A DNA stretch of 46,263 nt from Oligoflexia bacterium. GTDB lineage: Bacteria; Bdellovibrionota; Bacteriovoracia; Bacteriovoracales; Bacteriovoracaceae. The translations under genes were made by a program, and so were the position numbers. Shown here piece by piece: positions 29,646 through 40,169 of the stretch. Below the pieces are notes generated by a model that was given only the letters and a program-made list of their open reading frames with translations, did no database searches and was not told where the DNA came from. Numbering within the stretch: the first letter of the stretch is position 1; each line of letters opens with the position of its first letter. The DNA is taken from NCBI GenBank assembly GCA_015232015.1, contig JADGAM010000014.1:1-46263 (forward strand), given 5' to 3'.

Positions 29646-29892
29646 TAATTTTTTCTCCCAAGTAAGTGCACGTGGAGGCATCTGATCAATACATTCACCC
29701 ACATATTAGATTATGAATCATTTTAAACCGTAAAGATGCAATTTAGAAATATTTTTATCAAATTGTCTATAATTATATTGAGCATGTTTACAAAATTAAA
29801 TAATTTTATAAAGTAATTTTTGGGCCCATTGCAGAATAAATTAGTATATCAATATCATCAACATTAATATACGACCTTTTTAGTTAACAATT

Positions 29893-30204
29893 ATGAATAA
29901 AAAAGAAAGAATTTTAATAGTAAGTAGATTTTTGGGTGAGATTACTTATAGATCAATAATACCTAGATCAATGCCAATGTCGAAAAATGTAAAGATGAAA
30001 GGATTTAAATTTCATTTCAAGGGATATTATAAAGGAGAAAAAATAAATGAAATTATACTTTTTAATTCATCTAAATATTCAAATAATTTTATTATAGGGG
30101 AAGATTATTTGTTGAATGTTGATGTTTTTAGAATTGATGAAGAAAGAATTTTGTTAGGTATTATTCTTGAATTTAAGAATATTAATTTGATTCATTTGTT
30201 TTAA
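29893..30204 (+). CDS. Hypothetical protein
   Basis: 103-aa ORF; no recognised domain. Confidence 0.5.
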   Translation: MNKKERILIVSRFLGEITYRSIIPRSMPMSKNVKMKGFKFHFKGYYKGEKINEIILFNSSKYSNNFIIGEDYLLNVDVFRIDEERILLGIILEFKNINLIHLF

Positions 30205-30214
30205 AAGCACTTTT

Positions 30215-30240
30215 TATCTACTGATATATATCAGTAGATA
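30215..30240. repeat. 26-bp perfect palindrome
   Basis: TATCTACTGATATATATCAGTAGATA equals its reverse complement. Confidence 0.9.
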
Positions 30241-30318
30241 CTTTGCCAAAAGGTGATAAAATAAAATACGGGGACTTATTTTGTAATATTCACTTATAAT
30301 TACGAGGAATGAAAATCA

Positions 30319-30789
30319 ATGGCAGATAGTAAGATAGAATCCTTGGTGAAGGAAGGAAGAAAATTTTTACATGATATTAGTAATAAAGTTTTAATTAGTT
30401 CTGGTCTTGGATCACATGTTTTAAGTGCGGTTAAAAAAGGAAAACCAATAGATGAAAAAATGGTGGACAAATTAGAGCGTTCTATGAATGCACTTAATTT
30501 AATAGCAGATATGATCAGAGAGTATAGAAGTTATTTAATTGCTTTGGCCGAAGAAAGTACTGGCAGTGGCAGTGGCAGTGGAGGCGAGACAAGTGTTAGT
30601 AATACGGTGGCGGCCACAGTAACAACAACAGCAACAACAATTGCTCCTCCTGCTCCTCCTACTCCTCCTACTACTATTACTGCAACTCCTATGATGGCCC
30701 CAACTCCCCCAAAACCTAAAAGTGACTCTGGAACAGGAACTCCGTCCGGAACTCCTCCTTCGGGAACCCCATCATCTTCTGCTGCCTAA
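30319..30789 (+). CDS. Stand-alone histidine-kinase-dimerisation-like (DHp) protein with Ser/Gly/Pro/Thr low-complexity tail
   Basis: KFLHDISNKVLISSGLGSHVL resembles an H-box; second helix VDKLERSMNALNLIADMIREYRSYL; no ATPase domain. Confidence 0.55.
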   Translation: MADSKIESLVKEGRKFLHDISNKVLISSGLGSHVLSAVKKGKPIDEKMVDKLERSMNALNLIADMIREYRSYLIALAEESTGSGSGSGGETSVSNTVAATVTTTATTIAPPAPPTPPTTITATPMMAPTPPKPKSDSGTGTPSGTPPSGTPSSSAA

Positions 30790-30812
30790 TAAACTTTTTC
30801 AATGTGAATTTA

Positions 30813-31280
30813 TTATTCAAGATGTATTTGCACTTGATCACCAATCATGAAATCTTTTATCTCCATAGAAGGAGAGTTATCATCTTTATAAAATATTTTA
30901 CTATTTGCCACACAGGCCTCATCTTCAGAATGGACAACACTTAATTCACCAATTTTCAGACGATAATTACTATATTGGCCATTATTTTGATAAGGATTAT
31001 ATTGAGCAATAGTTCGATATACATCTAAAAGAAGACCCTTTTTGATTCCTTGATTTTCTCCCATATTAACATAAAAATTTTTATAGATTTTTTCATCCTT
31101 AAAACCCATAGGAACATCTTGTGATATGGAATAAATGACATGCTCACTTGCATATAGGTTAAGATTAATGGCCAACAGATTCGCACTCAAAAAGAGAGCA
31201 AAAAGTAAAAAGGAATTAATAATAAAACTAAACGTTTTGAGACAGGAATTTAAATGGATACCATTCATAATTACTCTCAA
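30813..31280 (-). CDS. Secreted hypothetical protein
   Basis: Signal-like N-terminus; C-terminus FMIGDQVQIHLE. Confidence 0.55.
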   Translation of the reverse strand: MRVIMNGIHLNSCLKTFSFIINSFLLFALFLSANLLAINLNLYASEHVIYSISQDVPMGFKDEKIYKNFYVNMGENQGIKKGLLLDVYRTIAQYNPYQNNGQYSNYRLKIGELSVVHSEDEACVANSKIFYKDDNSPSMEIKDFMIGDQVQIHLE

Positions 31281-31425
31281 TGGTGAATATAGTTTGTTTT
31301 ATTTTTTATTTTTATTTTTATTTTTTTAACTTTTAAAAACTCTATATTCCTCCAGCAGGTATCAGATCTATCGACGTATTTAAAAAAAACTAAAAAACAA
31401 AATAGAAATTAGATTTGAGATATTA

Positions 31426-33192
31426 TCAATAGGCAATTTTTACATATTTTAAATAGTTATATACTAAATCAGAGTGACGATAATTTTTTAACTGATAATT
31501 ATATAAGACATATTTGCGATCATAAAATGTCATTATCCAGGGCAGATCATTTAGTACAATGTCTTCAATTTCTCTAAGTAAGTTAAATTTCTGTTGTTCA
31601 TTTTCCATTTTTGATACTTGAGCATAAAGCTCTTCAAACTTTTTATTATCATAGTAGTAATTGTTTGGTCCTGGAGGAAAATTTTTAGAGCTTAATAGTT
31701 GTAACACATTTACTGTATCGGGAAAATCTAGAGACCAGCCTCCTTGCCAAAATTGTAGTTTTCCTTTTCGTGCTTTCTCTAGAAATTCAGGAAATGAATT
31801 TAATGTTATTTTAATATCAATACCAACCTTTTTTAATTCGGATTTAATAAATTCAGCTTGTAAAACATTTCTTGTATCATTTCCTCTAGTATCAAATATA
31901 ATTGTTGGAGGAGGTTTAGTCTCACTGAAGCCTGCAAGTTTTAAATATTTTTTAGCGGTATCAATGTTATAAGTAAAATTTAATTGTTTGCGAGGATCGT
32001 AACCTGGAATAGAAGGAGGATAAATTGAGTTCGCTTTTTGTCCAATGTTATGAGTGAACAATTTTATAAATTTATCAAAATCTATAGCATAAGCAATAGC
32101 AAAACGGAGATTTTTATTTTTTCCAACTATACTATCGCGCATATTAAAGGCAAGCCACCAATATATTAGAGAAGGAGAAATTTCAAAATTAATATTTTTT
32201 CTTACCAGTTCCGGATTTAAATCTCCAGAAGGAGTTATGTAATCATTAATTTTATTTTTTGGAATGCTATCAATTAGATCAACTTTTTTTTCTACAAAAT
32301 AATCCCATCTACTTTGAAAATCTTTTAAAAGATAAAATTCTATTCCATCAATAAAAGGAATTTTTTTTCCAGCATCTTTTAAAAGGTCATGGTCATGGGC
32401 CCAACGGTCTCCAGTATTAGGATAAAAATCATCACGATAATTTTTAAAGCGCTCGAGTTTTACACTTTTTTCTTTAATCCATTCTTTCATAGTGAAAGGA
32501 CCAGTGCCTAAATCTTGATCTGAAAAATCATTTTTATAACAGTCAAAGGCCTCTAATGGAATGGGAGCAGCGTGAGACATGGCCAATAGATAAGTAAATT
32601 GAGGAAGTGCAGCTGTTAGTTCTATAACTAAGGTTTGATCATCTGGAGTTTTTATTCCTTCGATATCAAATTTTTTAAAGAGCTTAAAATCATTTTTTGC
32701 CTTATCTCTAAACTCTTTCAAACCTTTAATCACTCCATTAAATGACCACATTCCATTGCTATTGGTTGGAGCGAAAGCAAGTCTTTTAAATTCGGTTGCA
32801 AAATCTTGGGCCTTTACAAAACGCTTTTGACCTTTGAAGCATGGGTTATCATGATACAAAATATTTTTTTTAATTTTTATAGTGTATTTTTTTCCTTGAT
32901 TATCGATTAAAGGGAGTGCTTCTGCTAAAAGTGGTTGAAGTGTATATGGGCGCTTTAGATAATGATATTCATATAGGGTTTCGTAAATTTGATAGATAAC
33001 ATTTCCCGAAACAAGATCGTAAGCATTTGCTGGATCTAGAGAGCTGATATTACTCTCAAGAGGGATATGAGCAATATTAGGGCCATTTTTTTTAAATAGA
33101 TTACACGAAGTCAAAAGAGTTAACAGACTCAGTGAGCAGATAGATATAGAAATTAAAAATAGATTAAGTTTAATTTTTATAAAATTTTTCAT
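31426..33192 (-). CDS. ABC transporter oligopeptide-binding lipoprotein (SBP_bac_5 family)
   Basis: Lipobox LLTSC; HIPLESNISSLDPANAYDLVSGNVIYQIYETLYEY, LRFAIAYAIDFDKF and later DppA/OppA-like motifs. Confidence 0.92.
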   Translation of the reverse strand: MKNFIKIKLNLFLISISICSLSLLTLLTSCNLFKKNGPNIAHIPLESNISSLDPANAYDLVSGNVIYQIYETLYEYHYLKRPYTLQPLLAEALPLIDNQGKKYTIKIKKNILYHDNPCFKGQKRFVKAQDFATEFKRLAFAPTNSNGMWSFNGVIKGLKEFRDKAKNDFKLFKKFDIEGIKTPDDQTLVIELTAALPQFTYLLAMSHAAPIPLEAFDCYKNDFSDQDLGTGPFTMKEWIKEKSVKLERFKNYRDDFYPNTGDRWAHDHDLLKDAGKKIPFIDGIEFYLLKDFQSRWDYFVEKKVDLIDSIPKNKINDYITPSGDLNPELVRKNINFEISPSLIYWWLAFNMRDSIVGKNKNLRFAIAYAIDFDKFIKLFTHNIGQKANSIYPPSIPGYDPRKQLNFTYNIDTAKKYLKLAGFSETKPPPTIIFDTRGNDTRNVLQAEFIKSELKKVGIDIKITLNSFPEFLEKARKGKLQFWQGGWSLDFPDTVNVLQLLSSKNFPPGPNNYYYDNKKFEELYAQVSKMENEQQKFNLLREIEDIVLNDLPWIMTFYDRKYVLYNYQLKNYRHSDLVYNYLKYVKIAY

Positions 33193-35852
33193 ACGGATTC
33201 CAATAATAATTTTTTGATCTCTAGCAGAAATTTATTTATTTTTTCAGTTCCCGTTTGATCATTTGTAATTTCGCCAGAACCTTGAGAAAAATCCTTTCTT
33301 CCACCGCCATTTCCATTTATAAGAGGGAGCAATTTTTTTATTATTGTAGAACAATCTACGGTAGTGACTGTTTTGCTAACTCTCAGTAACACAGAAACTT
33401 TATTAGTAAGTTTATCGCCTGTAGTTTGTTGATACAATATTAAAATCCCATTTGGATATTTATCCATATATTTGTCGGAAAATTTTTTTAGATCTTGACC
33501 GGGATTAATTTTAATTTGTTTGAATGCATATTTGTCTTTTATTATTTCTGGATTGTCAAAAAGAGGACCACTTTCTAGATCTTGAATTTTATCATTAAGA
33601 TTTTTTATCTCTTTATCCATATCTTTAATTTTTACTTTTATGTTTTCGATATAGTGAGGAATATCTTGTGTTTTAACTTGAGTAATGACCTCGATTTGCT
33701 CAAGAAGAGAAGATCTTTCTAATAAACGCTCTATTGCTTTAGTTGAGGTAAGTGCTTCAATTCTTCTTACTCCACTACTGAGGGCCGTTTCTGCAACGAT
33801 TGAAAAAATTCCAATTTCTTGAGTGTTAGTTACATGAGTACCACCACAAAGTTCGGTAGAGTAATTTTTTATATTAACAACTCTAACCTCTTCTGCATAT
33901 TTTTCTCCAAAGAGTGCAACCGCGCCAGTTTTTAGGGCCTTATCTTTTTTCATGTTTTGTATGTCTACCTCAAGACCATCTTTGATTGCTTTATTAACCA
34001 TCTCTTCTACTCTACTAATTTCATTATCTTTCATTGCTGTAAAGTGAGTGAAGTCGAAACGCAGTCGATGAGGAGTTACCGCAGATCCTGCTTGTTTTAT
34101 ATGATCGCCTAAGACAGTGGTTAGCGCTTTTTGTAGTAAATGGGTGGCCGTATGATTTCTCTGAATTAATTTTCTTTCACTTAAATCAACACATAAAGTG
34201 TAGCTGTTTCCGGTTTGTAATTTATTTAGATCTGCTTCAGTTGCAATATGAACAATTAATCCCTCAAGTGGTTTGAGAGTATCTGTTACCTTAGCTATTA
34301 TTGTTCCTACTGTTCCAGAAGTAACTATCGTACCTTTATCTCCAATTTGTCCGCCTGATTCTGCATAGAAAGGAGTATTATCAAAAATAAGTGCAACTTC
34401 CTTAGAAGAAGAAGAAGGAGAAAGTTCGATTATTGCCAAAAGTTTTCCTTGATCAATGGTCTTTTCATAACCACTAAATTTGCTTGCTCCAAATTTATTA
34501 AAAATTTCATTATATTGTTGGTTATTGTTTGAGAGTGCAGCTCCCTTCCAAGACTTTTTAGATAGCTCTTGTTGCTTTTTCATGCAGGAATCGAATTCAG
34601 CAACGTCAACAGTGATTCCTTTTTCTTTGCTGATTACTTCAGTTAAATCTAGAGGGAAACCGAAGGTATCGTGAAGTTGAAAAGCAATAGCACCAGGAAG
34701 AATTTTATTATTTACTTTAGAGTAAGCTTCTTCTAAAAAGCGTAGACCTTGATCTAAAGTTTCTAAAAATTTTGATTCTTCTAATTCTAAAAATTTTATT
34801 GCAAGAGGCTCATTGTTTTTATTTGTGGGGTAAGTACCTCCTAAAATATCAAATACAGTAGGAACTAATTTATGAAAAAGAATCTCTTTTGTTTCTAATT
34901 CTCTTAAGTGGCGAATGGCCCGTCTGATAATTCTTCGAAGAACGTAACCGCGTCCTTCATTAGAGGGAATTACTCCATCAGTAATAAGCATAGTTGCGCC
35001 TCTAATGTGATCTGCAACTACTCTAATATTTGAAGCATATTTTGCATCTTTAGCACTTTTACTTGTTAGAGATTCAATCTTATTTATTAGTGGAGTAAAA
35101 CAATCTGTATCGTAATTCCAATAACAATTTTGCATTACTGCTGATAAACGCTCTAGACCTGCGCCAGTATCGATAGATGGAGCTGGTAATGTTTGTGTTC
35201 CCTTTTGTGTTTTTTCATATTGCATGAAAACTAAATTCCAAATTTCCACGTATCTTAGACCATCGTCTAAAATATCTTCACCTGCTTTAGGAGTAAAATT
35301 TGGAGTTGCATATTTGGATCCATGATCAAAAAATATTTCGCTACATGGACCGCAAGGGCCAAACTCTCCCATTTCCCAAAAATTATCTTTATCTTTCTTA
35401 AAAATTTTTTCTTTGGGAATTCCAATTTTTTCATTCCAAATTTTTAATGCTTCATCATCACTTATATGAACTGTGACATATAATTTATTGGCATCTATTT
35501 TTAAATCTTTTGTTAAGAAGTCCCATCCAAAGCGTATGGCCTCTTCTTTGAAATAATTTCCGAATGAGAAATTACCTAGCATCTCAAAGAAGGTGTGATG
35601 TCTAGCGGTAAGGCCTACATTTTCTAAATCGTTATGTTTTCCTCCAGCGCGAACACATTTTTGTACAGAGACTGCACGTGAGTAGGGGGATTTTAGTTGA
35701 CCAGTAAAGTATTCTTTGAATTGATTCATCCCTGCGTTTGCAAAGAGTAATGTGGGATCATTTTGTGGTATGAGGGATGATGATTGAATATGTTGATGTC
35801 CTTCTTTTTTAAAGAATTGAATAAATCTTTCTCTGATTTCACTTGATTTCAT
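33189..35852 (-). CDS. alaS: Alanyl-tRNA synthetase
   Basis: EIRERFIQFFKKEGHQHIQSSSLIPQNDPTLLFANAGMNQFK, LCGGTHVTNTQEIG, RNHTATHLLQKAL. Confidence 0.98.
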   Translation of the reverse strand: MKSSEIRERFIQFFKKEGHQHIQSSSLIPQNDPTLLFANAGMNQFKEYFTGQLKSPYSRAVSVQKCVRAGGKHNDLENVGLTARHHTFFEMLGNFSFGNYFKEEAIRFGWDFLTKDLKIDANKLYVTVHISDDEALKIWNEKIGIPKEKIFKKDKDNFWEMGEFGPCGPCSEIFFDHGSKYATPNFTPKAGEDILDDGLRYVEIWNLVFMQYEKTQKGTQTLPAPSIDTGAGLERLSAVMQNCYWNYDTDCFTPLINKIESLTSKSAKDAKYASNIRVVADHIRGATMLITDGVIPSNEGRGYVLRRIIRRAIRHLRELETKEILFHKLVPTVFDILGGTYPTNKNNEPLAIKFLELEESKFLETLDQGLRFLEEAYSKVNNKILPGAIAFQLHDTFGFPLDLTEVISKEKGITVDVAEFDSCMKKQQELSKKSWKGAALSNNNQQYNEIFNKFGASKFSGYEKTIDQGKLLAIIELSPSSSSKEVALIFDNTPFYAESGGQIGDKGTIVTSGTVGTIIAKVTDTLKPLEGLIVHIATEADLNKLQTGNSYTLCVDLSERKLIQRNHTATHLLQKALTTVLGDHIKQAGSAVTPHRLRFDFTHFTAMKDNEISRVEEMVNKAIKDGLEVDIQNMKKDKALKTGAVALFGEKYAEEVRVVNIKNYSTELCGGTHVTNTQEIGIFSIVAETALSSGVRRIEALTSTKAIERLLERSSLLEQIEVITQVKTQDIPHYIENIKVKIKDMDKEIKNLNDKIQDLESGPLFDNPEIIKDKYAFKQIKINPGQDLKKFSDKYMDKYPNGILILYQQTTGDKLTNKVSVLLRVSKTVTTVDCSTIIKKLLPLINGNGGGRKDFSQGSGEITNDQTGTEKINKFLLEIKKLLLESV

Positions 35853-36010
35853 GGATTACTCTGCCTTTTGCCTTTAGTTTTATGATTTTTTAATGACTAA
35901 TTTTATGAATCATAAATGATTCATTGATACTTTTAAGTAACATAAAATAAATCAAAATCCAATCAAAGAGATTTTTTATGGAGAGACAAGGATAAGTGTT
36001 TGAGAGGGAA

Positions 36011-37234
36011 TTAGTGCTTTTTAACTTGATTTTTATCGGCCGATTTATCTAGAGATTTACTCTCTTTTCCTTCTGTTTTTTTATCAACAGAAGTTAAGAG
36101 TGGTGAATTTTTGTCACTACGTGAACTAGATAAAGTGTTAATATTTTCTGTTCCATTTCCACCTTCTGCTCCAGCATCTCCTGAATTACCTAATCCATAT
36201 TTTTTAAGAATGTTTTTTCTTATTTCCATAAGTGTATTTTGATCTTTGCTTAAAAAATCTTTAGCGTTTTCTCTTCCTTGTCCAATTTTCATATTGTTGT
36301 ATGAATACCATGATCCTGCTTTTTCAATTAATCCTTCTTTCACTCCCAGATCTAAGATGTCACCCTCTCGAGAAACGCCTTCTCCGTGCATAATATCGTA
36401 TTCAGCTTCTTTAAAGGGAGGAGCAACTTTGTTTTTAACAATTTTCACTTTAGTTCTGCTTCCAACTACATCTTCACCATTGGAATCTTTAATTGAACCA
36501 ATTCGTCTGATATCTAGCCTTACAGAGCTATAAAATTTTAGAGCATTTCCGCCTGTTGTAGTCTCGGGATTTCCAAACATAATTCCAATTTTTTGGCGAA
36601 GTTGATTTATGAATATCACTGTACAATTTGAACGCGATATTGAAGCAGTAAGTTTTCTTAATGCTTGAGACATCAAGCGGGCCTGTAATCCCATATGTGA
36701 ATCACCCATGTCTCCCTCTAATTCTGCTTTAGGAACAAGGGCGGCAACAGAGTCAATAATTAAAAGATCGACTGCGCCAGAGCGAACAAGCATGTCAGTT
36801 ATTTCCAGCGCCTGCTCGCCACTATCAGGTTGAGAGATTAATAGACCAGCAATATCTACTCCTAGTTTTTTAGCATAATTTGCATCAAGGGCGTGTTCTG
36901 CATCGATAAAGGCAACAGTGCCTTTATCCTTCTGACATTCGGCCGCTATTTGTAGCGTGAGCGTTGTTTTACCAGATGATTCTGGGCCAAAGATTTCAAC
37001 AATTCTACCTTTGGGTATGCCGCCTACCCCAAGTGCTAGATCCAGACTTAAACATCCAGTAGGTATAGCACCAATTTGCATGGGTGTTACATTTTGACCC
37101 ATCTTCATTATGGCACCTTTGCCAAAAGTTTTTTCTATAGAAGAAAGTGCTAAATCAAGTGCCTTAATTCTGTTAGCATCATTTTCCATTGCATGTTTTT
37201 CACTGGGAATACTTTGATTTGTGAAGATACTCAT
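36011..37234 (-). CDS. recA: RecA recombinase with long Ser/Lys-rich C-terminal tail
   Basis: [13 protein letters not shown] Walker [51 protein letters not shown]. Confidence 0.98.
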   Translation of the reverse strand: MSIFTNQSIPSEKHAMENDANRIKALDLALSSIEKTFGKGAIMKMGQNVTPMQIGAIPTGCLSLDLALGVGGIPKGRIVEIFGPESSGKTTLTLQIAAECQKDKGTVAFIDAEHALDANYAKKLGVDIAGLLISQPDSGEQALEITDMLVRSGAVDLLIIDSVAALVPKAELEGDMGDSHMGLQARLMSQALRKLTASISRSNCTVIFINQLRQKIGIMFGNPETTTGGNALKFYSSVRLDIRRIGSIKDSNGEDVVGSRTKVKIVKNKVAPPFKEAEYDIMHGEGVSREGDILDLGVKEGLIEKAGSWYSYNNMKIGQGRENAKDFLSKDQNTLMEIRKNILKKYGLGNSGDAGAEGGNGTENINTLSSSRSDKNSPLLTSVDKKTEGKESKSLDKSADKNQVKKH

Positions 37235-37434
37235 GTAGTTTAGCTCCTAATTACGATTATTAGTAAAAAATTTTTCTAGATTAATGTGATTTAAAAAAGC
37301 TACCATCAATTATTGAATCTAGACAAATTAAAAAAATGCAAAAATTTTTAAAATTTGTTTATAATTAACTCGTTAAAATTTTAGAAAAATGAAATGGATC
37401 AGCATAAAAAATGAAAGCATAGAGAGAGAAAAAA

Positions 37435-38739
37435 ATGAAAAAAAGACCAGAATATCTTCAAAAATATCATTTTGATTGGGATGTGTTAGATGTAATAATC
37501 AATGGATTCTCCGCTGTAGATGCGCGTTCCTTTCTTGTTGATGTTAGCTCTAAATCTAAAGTAAATAATTTTTTAAAAAATTATGGTTTTGAACAAGAGG
37601 ATGCAGTTTTAAAAGCTGAGCTTTTTGGTAATTTTCAAGAGTCAATGCAATTTATTAGACGCTATTTTTTGAAAGAAAATAATCCAGAAGATGGCCTTGA
37701 TATTACAATACCAGTTATGTTTTCTACTATAACGGAGGCATCTGATTTATTTTTAATGGTGTGGCCTAAAAGTACATTCTTTCGTTCATATGAAGATCGA
37801 CTTTGGGCCATGGTTATTTTAAAGGTAATGCATACACTGGCCCATGTGGATAAAGATTTACGACAAAATTATTTTCCTATCATTCAACAACAAATATTTG
37901 ATCGTTTCTATAAATATTTAGTAAGAGATGATGGGGATAGACTTTACTTAGGAGAAGATTCAAAAACTCGAATTCCATTGCACTCATTTGCAACAAAGGC
38001 AAAAAAGAATCGAGATAGTTTGATAATAAAATTACTTCATAAGGCGGAAAATGTAGCAGAAGAGGTTTTTGATAGAGTAGGCGTTCGTTTTGTTACTTTT
38101 ACAAAATTAGATGCTTTGAAAGTAATTAAGTTTCTTCAAAATATGAATATTGTTATCCCCCATAATATAAAGCCAAGTAGATCTTATAATTCATTAGTAG
38201 ACATGATTAAATTTAAAGAATCCTATCATAATCTGATAAGAAATTCGATTAGAGGGCAATACGCTGAGGAAAAATTTTTAGAAGAACTTCACCTTTTAAT
38301 AAATGAATGTGTTCCCCCAGAGCGTGGGAGTATGAGAAACGAATTTACTTCTAGAAAATATCGAGCGATTCAATTTACTTGCAGACAATTAATCAAATAT
38401 AAAAATCCTTTTATGGCGGAATTCTCTTCTTTGCGTGCGCAAGCAAAAAATACTTTAGAAACTGAAAAAGATAATAGGTTAGCACAAAAAATTTTAGAGT
38501 TAGATGCTTCTTCTATTGCTAAAGATATTCGTTTCTTCTATCCATTTGAAGTTCAGGTAGTAGATGTTTTAAATCATGAGATTAATACTATAGGAGAGGC
38601 CTCTCATCGCGATTACAAAAAGCAACAAATAAGAACAGCGATGATAAGATTGTTTAGGCCATTAATTAAATATAAAAATTTAAAAGTGGATTTTTTAACT
38701 TCAATCACCGCCAACTCTAATACTACACCTACCTTGTGA
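37435..38739 (+). CDS. Conserved hypothetical with RelA/SpoT-synthetase-like motifs
   Basis: EEVFDRVGVRFVTFTKLDALKVIKFL, SRKYRAIQFTCRQLI, PFEVQVVDVLNHEINTIGEASHRDYK. Confidence 0.55.
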   Translation: MKKRPEYLQKYHFDWDVLDVIINGFSAVDARSFLVDVSSKSKVNNFLKNYGFEQEDAVLKAELFGNFQESMQFIRRYFLKENNPEDGLDITIPVMFSTITEASDLFLMVWPKSTFFRSYEDRLWAMVILKVMHTLAHVDKDLRQNYFPIIQQQIFDRFYKYLVRDDGDRLYLGEDSKTRIPLHSFATKAKKNRDSLIIKLLHKAENVAEEVFDRVGVRFVTFTKLDALKVIKFLQNMNIVIPHNIKPSRSYNSLVDMIKFKESYHNLIRNSIRGQYAEEKFLEELHLLINECVPPERGSMRNEFTSRKYRAIQFTCRQLIKYKNPFMAEFSSLRAQAKNTLETEKDNRLAQKILELDASSIAKDIRFFYPFEVQVVDVLNHEINTIGEASHRDYKKQQIRTAMIRLFRPLIKYKNLKVDFLTSITANSNTTPTL

Positions 38740-39670
38740 TAGGTTGAAATCTTTCTTCGATTTTTTGAATAAAGAGCAATATGCGTTCATTGATCATTTC
38801 GGGAAAATCAACTTGTGGAACGTGACTGCCATCTTTTAAAATATAGAGTTCAGAATTTATTAATTTGCGATGAAGTATTCTTTGAATATAATGGGGTATT
38901 ACTTTATCATTATCTCCACCAATAACTAGTGCTGGGGTATAGATCTTTCCTAGGGAATCTGCAATTTTATGTTTATTCATTTCAGTAAATAATCTAAAAA
39001 AGATATCAGGACCCAGCTCATTGATCTTTGCTAAATATTTTTTTACAAAGGAGAGTGGGACTTTTTGTTTATTAAATCCCTCATGAAGAATTATTTTTTG
39101 AACTAGAGTACTTCTAGTATTAAAATCCCAAATTTTTTTTACTAAATTCGGATATGCATGAGAAAGATGATAAGCAAAAGGAAAAATTACTTCCATGATT
39201 TTTGAATCAAACATAGTTTCCGAAGGAGGAAAAATTGTTCCGGATATTAAAACGACAGCAGTAGCATTTTGTGGAAATAATTTTGCAAATTCTAAACAAA
39301 CATTAACTCCCATGCTGTGGCCGAGTAAAATACAATTTTTAATCTTCATGAAATCAAGAAGATATTTTATATCTTTTGAAAAGTGTGTAAAATCACAACT
39401 GTTAGGAGGATCATTTATTAGTGATGAATTGTAATGACCTCGATAATCATGCAGAAGAACGGGATAACCTTTTTTACTTAAGAAAGGAATTTGTTTGCTC
39501 CAATGATGATTACTACAAACTAAACCATAGTTAAAAATTAACAGAGGTGCGTTTGCTCTAAGTTTAAATTTTTTCATAGAGCGCTCAGGGTGATGAGGAC
39601 AAAAATTGGTAGAAAAATGAATTTTAGTTTGATCTTTTAAAATTATGTAGTGATCAAAAAGTTTTTTCAT
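38729..39670 (-). CDS. Alpha/beta-hydrolase
   Basis: LLIFNYGLVCSNHHWSKQIPFLSKKGYPVLLHDYRGHYNS...ILLGHSMGVNVCLEFA (GHSMG elbow); C-terminal DGSHVPQ. Confidence 0.9.
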   Translation of the reverse strand: MKKLFDHYIILKDQTKIHFSTNFCPHHPERSMKKFKLRANAPLLIFNYGLVCSNHHWSKQIPFLSKKGYPVLLHDYRGHYNSSLINDPPNSCDFTHFSKDIKYLLDFMKIKNCILLGHSMGVNVCLEFAKLFPQNATAVVLISGTIFPPSETMFDSKIMEVIFPFAYHLSHAYPNLVKKIWDFNTRSTLVQKIILHEGFNKQKVPLSFVKKYLAKINELGPDIFFRLFTEMNKHKIADSLGKIYTPALVIGGDNDKVIPHYIQRILHRKLINSELYILKDGSHVPQVDFPEMINERILLFIQKIEERFQPITR

Positions 39671-39740
39671 GGTTATTTGGCCAATTTATTTTTTCCCAGG
39701 CCCTTATTTCCTTGCTTATTTTTTTCACTTTAGTTGCAAG

Positions 39741-40169
39741 TTATTTAATTTTTATTTTATTTAAATCGTGTTCAACAAACTCAATAATTCGTTGAACTTT
39801 TTCAAACGATTGGTCAGAGGTGATTAATTCTAGATTTTGTTTTATGATTTCTTTCTTTGATGTGGCCTTAGTGAATTCAAAAAACAATATCTGAATAATT
39901 GTCTTCCCTAAAGCTATAGTATCACCAAATTTAATTTTTTTATGCCCGGTAGTTTTTTTATCGTTCACTAAGTAATTTGCAATTTTAGGATTTTTTTTTG
40001 CCATTAACCCCTCTTCAGAAATTTCCAGCAGTAGATGGGAGTTTATTATTTCAGGGTCGGTTATTAGAATATCACCAGAGCTTTTGCCTATTTTTATAAA
40101 ATTTTTGTTGTACTTATATTTTCCGATAGCTTCTTCGTCTGGAGAGGAGATGATATTTATTTCAATCAT
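39741..40169 (-). CDS. FHA-domain protein
   Basis: FIKIGKSSGDILITDPEIINSHLLLEISEEG...YLVNDKKT; ATG overlaps the upstream stop (ATGA). Confidence 0.7.
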   Translation of the reverse strand: MIEINIISSPDEEAIGKYKYNKNFIKIGKSSGDILITDPEIINSHLLLEISEEGLMAKKNPKIANYLVNDKKTTGHKKIKFGDTIALGKTIIQILFFEFTKATSKKEIIKQNLELITSDQSFEKVQRIIEFVEHDLNKIKIK

